Below, in pieces: positions 20,235 through 26,618 of a stretch of DNA of 26,618 bases. The DNA is from Acanthamoeba sp. SK_2022b (Eukaryota > Discosea > Longamoebia > Acanthamoebidae), in NCBI GenBank assembly GCA_027943245.1, contig JANDJZ010000724.1, positions 1 through 26,618 on the forward strand, given 5' to 3'. Made by a program: the position numbers and the translations under genes. How positions within the stretch are numbered: position 1 is the first letter of the stretch; each line of letters starts with the position of its first letter. Below the pieces are notes generated by a model. The model was given only the letters and a program-made list of their open reading frames with translations. It did not search any database and was not told the DNA's origin.

Positions 20235-20609
20235 TACTGCAGGGCTGAACTTTCAAGCTGGCCAAGCTGTGGACCAGACTGTACTGCATCACTGAGCTGC
20301 TCAAGCAAACTTGTAGCAGTTGTCCAACACATCTACAATCCATGCAACATGCAGAAGGTCAATGTGTGGTGCCTCAAGCCATACAATTACCCTGCCTCTC
20401 TGGCTGAGTCACTTGAGTGCCTTTGCCAGCAGCAGGACGGTGTTGAGGAATTGGAGATTAAGGCTATCCTCAATGACTGACTTCAAGATGGCTGGCAGCA
20501 GTTCCTGCTGTGCTTCAAGGGCTTCACAATGGTACAACACATGGGTCAATCAAAGGACATTGACACCAATGAGCTTTTGCTGTGCTATGGGACCAGAGTA
20601 GGAAATTGA
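20235..20609 (+). pseudogene. Integrase GPY/F module and chromodomain
   Basis: KLAKLWTRLYCITELLKQT followed about 20 codons later by CLKPYNYPA matches the GPY/F module that ends chromoviral integrases. After DGVEELEIKAILND comes a TGA, then LQDGWQQFLLCFKGFT and NELLLCYG, the pattern of a chromodomain. The domain would direct integration to heterochromatin marks in intact relatives. The TGA sits where the family usually has Arg. Confidence 0.65.
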
Positions 20610-20995
20610 GGGTAGCCACAAAGCCAGTGAGGGCTTAAGTCTTGCAGAGGAATGTGATGTGGGTCACATGTCCTCCATGTGGACATTCACTACCATTGAG
20701 GAAGGCTGTAATAGTAAGTGAAAACTGCAGAGAAGCATCAGTTTCTCTGCAGGTACAAATTAGGAACTCCAACCAGGTCAACGCACACTTTAAGCCATTA
20801 CCCTGTACAAACCAGGGCAATGGCACTCTCCAGCTACAAGCTGGTGACACCCAGCTCACATTCAATAGCGCACCTCGGTGGCACTCTATACATCTACAGG
20901 TGGCGCTACTTTGCAACACCACCATCCTTCATAACGTGCATCAACAGCAACTACTCAGCACCCCACTTCTATATGACAAGAGATGAAGAATCACA

Positions 20996-22452
20996 CTACA
21001 ACACAAATACATAAGCAGTTTCCCCATTCCCTCTTACTCCATTCAGCTTGTCCAGGACATTGTCTATCCCAACTGATCTGTCCCCCAGTACACTTCCTTG
21101 GTCCTCCTTGGCCAAGGCAATCATGTATGAGTACATGATGGAATTGGTAACATGAGATTCATGGTAAGCACACAATGAAACATACCCATGCTCCACTGCT
21201 AACACGGTTCTTTACAGTGTTGAAGAATTCCTTGCTCAACTCAAGGCATTCCATCTGTACCAGACGCAGGAACTGAATCCAGTTATTGAACTTGGCAACC
21301 ATCACCTTGAGATCTGTACAAAGCAAGATTTAGAATTGACTATGTATGTGTATGTGACCACAAAAGCTCAGGAACAGAGTACCTTTCTTGGTGAACTCCA
21401 TGTCCTTGCCTCTCCCCTTATGTTCAGTGTGTTGCTGAACAAGACCATTGATGGTACTTAGGAGAGCCTCATCAGTAGTAACCAGATTTCAGAGGTAGAG
21501 TGGTGAATAGCATGGCACACTCATGCTGAATGTAGAGGTCCTCAAGCTTCTGTCCACTCCTGTGCCACTGCCCTTCTGGCTCCAGTTTCTGGATGATGCT
21601 GGTGTAGTTTCGCAAATTCTGATAGGCTGCCTTTAAGTCAGCATCATCAAGGCAGGCAGTTGAGCCCTACAAATACAGGTTTTCAGCCATCACATATGCA
21701 TACACAATCAATGTTTGTAAGGCATGGAGGTTGAAATCACACATATGCAATGAAGCAATGGAGGGGATGCATACTCTGGAGTTTAAATATTTGTCCCAGA
21801 GGGTGTCTGGAATGTGGTGTACCTGTAACTCGTCCATTGGCTGTGCACTCCTCAATCCCTCACTAATTGTGGTTTCAGGAGTTGAAACCAGTTGTGAGTC
21901 CTCAACTATCAACTCCTGCAAGAAATAACAGTCAGTTCTCATCACATACACATACACAACAGAAAAGCAATCAAAAAAACAAAGTTAAATCATCTCATCT
22001 CATTAAACAATGCTATTGTTGACAATAATATTTTTTAGCTGCTACACAAAAATCATATTGTTGATTGATAAATAAACTGAAATCATCACACACACATACA
22101 CAATGAATTATTCAGTTATTGGATGGTTTTGCCATCACATACACATACACAATGGCAAATATTATCAAAATATCATACCTGTTCCATTGCTTCTTGTGTT
22201 TAGCAAAGAATTCCTGCATATGGTTAACATCAAATAAGATATTCACTGTCAGAATTCAAAAAAGGGAAGGTGTCATACCATGCACATATTTTGTAGAGCA
22301 CCAAGGGTCTTGCCATTAAGGTCCCTCACTCAAAGCTTCTTCCACTGGTGCTTGAGCATCCATTTCACCAGCACTTTTGGGTCTCTGCACTCAGTGACCA
22401 TCAAGGGAATTCTGCTGATCAACTGGGTGGGTGGTAGCTCATCTTTCTCCAT
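20996..22452 (-). pseudogene. Transposon - strand gene, copy B
   Basis: It begins MEKDELPPTQLISRIPLMVT, parallel to copy A, with a TGA in place of a CAA Gln codon of A (WKKL then stop). It ends with exons absent from A: LKVMVAKFNNWIQFLRLVQM, ECLELSKEFFNTVK, and a C-terminal piece YVSLCAYHESHVTNSIMYSY followed by MIALAKEDQGSVLG (20996-21205). Family unknown. The internal deletion and stop make it a pseudogene. Confidence 0.6.
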
Positions 22453-22960
22453 GTTGTTTGTATGGTGCTGGGCAACTATGAGAAATGATTTTTGGAGGCC
22501 CCTTCAACTTATAAGGCCCCAGGGCAGCCAATCAGAATTTTTGTGGACCACAGCCAATTGGAGTCTAGCTGTCATTTGAGTTTCCTACCTTGTTTCATCA
22601 AGTTTTTTTCTGTTTTTGATTGGTTAGCCATCATGTTTGTGGTTGCATTCCACTGCTTCAGCAGTACCTCTTCTCTGCTTTCTCAAGTGTACACCACTCA
22701 CAAGCCCCATGCAGGCATCCAATAGGAAATCATCTACTTGCATACCTTGGTTTTTGATTTATCAATGTTGAGTTTCAATTAAATAGAGCTGCATTTAATT
22801 GAAACTCAACATTGAGTTGCATCATGTATTATCTATTATGCAATGCTTAAACAAGCATTTCTTCTCTTGCACTGATTTTGCTCACATTTTGATGTTGCTA
22901 TTCCATCACATACACAGTCAACATTGGTTTTGTCATTGGCTTTTCTATGACCAGGTTGGG
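22453..22960. promoter_or_regulatory. Divergent transposon promoter with CCAAT boxes
   Basis: Three CCAAT boxes lie between the two divergent genes: AGCCAATCAG at 22526-22535, CAGCCAATTG at 22551-22560 and an inverted ATTGG at 22619-22623. The first matches the NF-Y consensus. A TATAAGG is at about 22510. Copy A lacks about 210 bp here. Confidence 0.5.
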
Positions 22961-24310
22961 ATGCTCAGCAACAACAATGACATAGATTGGAATCAATTTA
23001 CCCCTGCTATTACTGATTCTTTGTTGACATCAACACCAGAAGACACCACTGACAAGACCCCTGCACAAGCAGTGCTCAATGCAGTACAGCAACTTAACAT
23101 GCCACTTATCTTGAGCAAGCAATGCTGCAGCAGTCACTGCCTGGGCATGTTTGACGCTGCTGTTATAACAGCAGGATATATTATCTCAGCATGTATGTGT
23201 ATGTGATCTAATTTGCATGAATCGCCAATGTGTCAGCAACATTGCCATGCCTATGGACTTACCATTTTTTGTGCAGTGTGTCAGTTTGGCTGTCACACTC
23301 CCAATTCTTCCAACATATACTGCCCATGATTGTAACCAAGGATCACCTCTACAAGCTCTATTGCAGAGCAATGATGCAGCAGGGCTACCGAAACAATGGT
23401 CTGATTAAGCCATCAACATTCTTTAAGCTCTTTCACACTGAGCACAAGAATGTCAAGTTTCCCAAGTTCTGTGTCCTGGGCCTCTGCAGCATATGTGCAT
23501 CAACAAATGATTGACTGATTAATCAGTGCATGACAACAGTGCAGAGGGCCCAGCTGAAGAAGCAAAAGTTTGTGCATTTGCGCCTTATTGAAAAGGAGCA
23601 CAAGATGTATCACCTTGCAGCCATGAGAACAAGAACTAGTACATGCTGGCTTGCTGTCACTGGCTGGTGCATAACCAAGTCTTCCATAATATCACCATCT
23701 CTTTTCTGCCAGTGGGGCACACCCATGAGGACATTGATCAGATGTTCTCCACATTTGTTGCAGGCATGAAGTACAATCCTTGTGTGTTTACTGTGGATGA
23801 CTAGGTCTCAACACTTGGTACTCCAACAAGATTCATAAGCCAGAGCCCCTTTTCCTGCTTGAATGTTGGTCATTCAAGACCTGGCTGGACCCTTATATCC
23901 GAAGTGTGAAGGGCATATCTTCTGCTTTACACCAACCAAGGACTACCACTCCAGTTCCTCAGCTTGGATGGGCTCTTACCATTTCCTTCTCATGGATACC
24001 CACAGACCTCAACAACTGTGCTTAGCTCCAGGCCTCTTATGAGCGCATGGTATCTCTCTTCAATAATCCTCCTCATGAGCGCCTACTTGTGAATCCATTT
24101 CATTGGGTTTACAACTATGCTGCTTCTCAAGCCCATGATACTATTCCTGCTGAGCCTGTTGACCCACCTTACTGTGCTGGCCTCGCCCTGACAGGCAAGG
24201 CCACCTGTGATCTCACCACTGATAAGCCTGATGATGGTGCCATAATAGCAGTGTCTGGTGAAAAAGGAAGTGTTTGGCTTGGCTTGGTGAAGTGCACTAC
24301 AAGGGCCTGA
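22960..24310 (+). pseudogene. DUF7869-like transposon protein, copy B
   Basis: MLSNNNDIDWNQFTPAITD (about 22970) is followed by AVLNAVQQLNMPLI, KPSTFFKLFHTEHKNVKFPK (23410-23465), CSIC, then TTVQRAQLKKQKFVHLRLIE. The signature HTHEDIDQMF is at 23718-23747, followed by MKYNPCVFTVDD and a TAG. The C-terminal part (AQAHDTIPAEPVDPPY) is at about 24126-24175. In-frame TGA (23512-23514) and TAG codons and deletions break the gene. Confidence 0.65.
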
Positions 24311-24410
24311 ATCTTCCTCAACTGGTTAGAGGAAGATGATGCTGGGTCATTCCACCTGGTGCCTGATGGATGGCTTGTTGCCATGTGGACTGTGTATGTC
24401 ATGAGCCACA

Positions 24411-25240
24411 GCAAGCTACACACCCTCATTTCTCTCCACTGGCAGGACACTTTCAATTCAATCAACCACATGCACACCACCCAACTCATCACCAACCAGG
24501 CCCCCAGCCGCACTCAACTCTACAAGTGGTGCTACATAGACACAATCATGCTTCATGCCAGCATTCTTCAAACACCAGCCTACTTTCACTCAGGCAGGCT
24601 TTCACCAAGGCAACATACTGGGCAAGTGTGGGTGGCACATGTGGAGAATGGGAGAGCATGTAGAGTGGACTGTGGGATCATACAAATATACACCCATAGA
24701 GACCTCTGGAGCAAAAGACCTGGGAAAAAAGCTTGTGCACTTCACACTCACTCTTCTCTACAAGGACTGCTATGGCATTGACTACTATTGACTCTTTGAG
24801 TGCATTGAGAAGTGGATTCTTCTCAAACTCTTTGCCACAACTGCCATGTCCTCCAACAAGGAGTGGGAAAACACCAAGTTCAAACTTGGCTTGGGCAGAT
24901 TATGGCACTTGGTTGCTGAAGACCTTGACCTCAAGGGAGCTGTCAAGGGAGCTGTCAAGGGAGCTGCCTGGGGATGGAGAGCTTTGATCAATGCCAGCAA
25001 GGGGTCAGCAAGGGCCACAAGAAGGAACCATTGTGGTCCTACAAGCACAACTGCCCTGAACAACAGTACATGGCTCTCTCTGATGCCAATGGCCATTTTG
25101 TGCTCTCTGGATACTCTCCCAAGGTCTTTGATGGAGTCTTCCTCAAGCTCCAACAGGACCGGCTTGAGCACAATCTCAAGGGGGCTGTTGTTCTTTTAGA
25201 CAACCACATGAGTGGGCAGAGCAGGGCTCCATGGTGACAA
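24411..25240 (+). pseudogene. DDE-transposase-like degenerate ORF
   Basis: The frame 24555-25199 is open except for one TGA at 24789-24791 and reads MPAFFKHQPTFTQAGFHQGN, then EWENTKFKLGLGRLWHLVAE. From about 24974 the matching frame changes by one shift: KEPLWSYKHNCPEQQYMALS, DANGHFVLSGYSPKVFDG and AVVLLDNHMSG. The SYKHN block, the Asp after LS, the pattern SGYSPKVFD and the second Asp (LLDNHMSG) resemble DDE_Tnp_4/Harbinger-type transposases. A catalytic Glu is not identified. A 12-bp unit (CTGTCAAGGGAG) repeats about three times at 24937-24965, next to the frame change. It may belong to the same element as copy B or be a separate insertion. Confidence 0.45.
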
Positions 25241-25433
25241 CCATCAAGTGGAGAGAAGACAGGCTGGCGTGTCCACACCTACCCATAAGGTGAAGAAGGC
25301 CAACAACAGACTACACAAGAAAAAAACATGGAAATAGAGAAAAATAGATAGATAGCTTTGGAATTCCCAAAAAAATGCATTGACATGTTTTTAACCAAAA
25401 GTTGATCTATCTTTGCAAAATGGGAAATTTGGA
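25241..25433. other. AT-rich spacer between transposon pieces
   Basis: Non-coding, with a short GATA microsatellite at about 25343-25357. Confidence 0.5.
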
Positions 25434-26300
25434 GTTCTGTGTCCTGGGCCTCTGCAGCATCTGTGCAGCAACAACTGACTGATTAATCAGCGCATGACAA
25501 CAGCACAGAGGGCCCAGCTGAAGAAGCAAAAGATTGAGCATTTTTGCCTAATTGAAAAGGAGCACAAGATGTATCACCTTCATCAGCAGGAAGCAAGCAC
25601 TGATCTTGGTGGTGTCTTCTCTGTGATTAGTGATGTGATACTTCCCATGCTGGTGCCTCTCCCATCTTCCTGGAAGGACCTGCACCTCTTCAAGCTGGGC
25701 ATTCATGGTTGCATCAACCATGGCCTCAAGAGACGCTCACTTTACTTACATCATGGTCAGTTTGGCTGTGGCCCAGACTTTGCCCTCTCCTTGCTGCACC
25801 ACCACCTTACTCGCCACCTTGCAAGCCCAGCAGCAGGCATATGGCCTACAACCTTATACCTGCAGCTTGATAATTGCAGCCATGAGAACAAGAACAAGTA
25901 CATGCTGGCTTACTGTCACTGGATAGCACAACAAAGTCTTCTGTAATATCACAATCTCTTTCCTGCCAGTGGGGCACACCCATGAGGACATTGATCAGAT
26001 GTTCTCCACATTTGTTGTGGGCATGAAGTACAATCCTCATGTGTTTACTGTGGATGACTTTGTGCTGAGCCTCTTGACCATGGGTCTTTCCACCTGGTGC
26101 CTGATGGTTGGCTTGTTGCCATTACCTATGGAGTGATGATGTGTGCTGATGTCTCACTTGACCAGAACAACTGCATCAGACCTGCACTACAAAAGTGGCT
26201 TTTGGACATGCGTGAGAGTTCATAGCACAGGCCAGCAGGGTACTTGCAACGGTTGGCCCATGATGAAATCAATGGGGACTGTGTATGTGTACATGATTGC
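25434..26300 (+). mobile_element. Copy C of the DUF7869-type transposon (+ strand gene part)
   Basis: Homology to copies A and B starts at TTCTGTGTCCTGGGCC and runs to about 26300. It keeps the most complete middle: TTAQRAQLKKQKIEHFCLIE, MYHLHQQEASTDLGGVF, SWKDLHLFKLGIHGCINHG, QFGCGPDFALSLLHHH, LQLDNCSHENKNKYMLAY (about 25860-25915) and, in the next frame, HTHEDIDQMF (25975-26004) with MKYNPHVFTVDDF. DNC..ENKN and HTHED-D are the two most conserved blocks of this family; their acidic residues could be catalytic (inference). It jumps from GTGCTGAGCCTC to the tail region, losing the C-terminal third. Confidence 0.7.
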
Positions 26301-26618
26301 CTGCAGCTAAATATCTACCTCAAATTCAATTTAATTAATTAATTCAGCATAATCCATGTAGACATTTCAAGAAGGGGCAGCCTTCCCAGACAGGTGCTGT
26401 CTACAGAAAAAGAGTCACTCTCATTATTCCAAACACTCAGTTAAACAAAACGCAGGATGCAGAAAATGAAGCAGATGCACTTCACCTGTGTTCAGTGCTG
26501 TCAAGCTTTTGCAATCAATTCTAGCAAGGGGATGTCCCTATAACTCCAAAGCTGAACCTTCTGAAACAGTTTGGACCACATAAAACGGGAGGCAGGGACA
26601 TTGGGTGCCTTCTGGTGT
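26301..26618. other. AT-rich end of the window
   Basis: A TTAATTAATTAATTC stretch is at about 26330. No gene is seen. Confidence 0.5.

Larger units (their letters stand above)
17580..20610 (+). mobile_element. Dead chromovirus-type Ty3/gypsy retrotransposon
   Basis: Gag, protease, RT tail, RNase H, integrase zinc domain, GPY/F module and chromodomain follow in the order expected for the chromodomain-bearing branch of Ty3/gypsy elements. Frameshifts and stops, mostly TGA, break every domain. The YxDD-bearing reverse-transcriptase core and the integrase catalytic core are absent. No LTR pair, primer-binding site or polypurine tract could be found, and the left edge lies only tens of bases after the Arm/BTB stop, so both ends are probably truncated. 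Confidence 0.75.
20996..24410. mobile_element. Copy B of the two-gene DUF7869-type transposon (degenerate)
   Basis: It has the same divergent layout as copy A. The - strand gene runs from the ATG at 22452 to about 20996 and extends further than in A. The + strand gene runs from about 22960 to 24310. It lacks about 600 bp corresponding to 8370-8970 of copy A and the LQLDN-coding piece found in A and C, but keeps the intergenic promoter region that A has lost. Confidence 0.7.

Noticed and set aside
17540..20996. LTRs of the Ty3/gypsy element
   Set aside because: No matching pair of long direct repeats, and no TG..CA-bounded ends, could be found on either side.

Overview
The window is nuclear DNA of a GC-rich, intron-dense eukaryote. 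Coding regions prefer C/G-ending codons, exons are short and joined at GT..AG introns with matching phases, gaps between genes can be under 100 bp, and many introns are filled with (TG)n or (AC)n. A free-living amoeba or similar protist (Acanthamoeba-like) would fit, but the species cannot be proven from the sequence; the proposal is inference.

Layout. (1) 1-5391 is an ordinary gene-dense block on the + strand. It holds the 3' part of a little-elongation-complex subunit 2 (ICE2/NARG2) homologue that carries a C-terminal CCCH zinc finger, then, 75 bp later, a complete nine-exon guanine deaminase of 464 residues with all five metal ligands. (2) 5803-6430 on the - strand is a decayed, internally deleted copy of the Arm-repeat/BTB gene found at 14.8-17.5 kb. 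(3) 6430-12500 is an AT-richer island dominated by copy A of a transposon with two divergent, intron-containing genes, one of them a DUF7869-like protein. (4) 12541-14316 is a seven-exon TraB-family gene, and 14773-17510 an Arm-repeat/BTB gene; between them lie a GGGAGA minisatellite, a strong hairpin and a perfect three-unit heat-shock element. (5) 17580-20610 is a dead chromovirus-type Ty3/gypsy element (gag with CCHC knuckle, protease, RNase H, integrase zinc domain, GPY/F module, chromodomain) that has lost the reverse-transcriptase and integrase cores. (6) 20996-26618 holds copies B and C of the DUF7869 transposon, separated by a DDE-transposase-like fragment.

The most informative patterns are: the CpG to TpG/CpA differences between transposon copies A and B, together with many TGA stops where the family expects Arg, which look like deamination of methylated CpG in transposons but not in the neighbouring genes; the complementary (AC)n and (TG)n introns flanking guanine deaminase exons; a recurring alternating TG/TA tract in the transposon introns; and the inverted, microhomology-deleted copy of the Arm/BTB gene. 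The four host genes have no obvious shared pathway; they look like unrelated neighbours.
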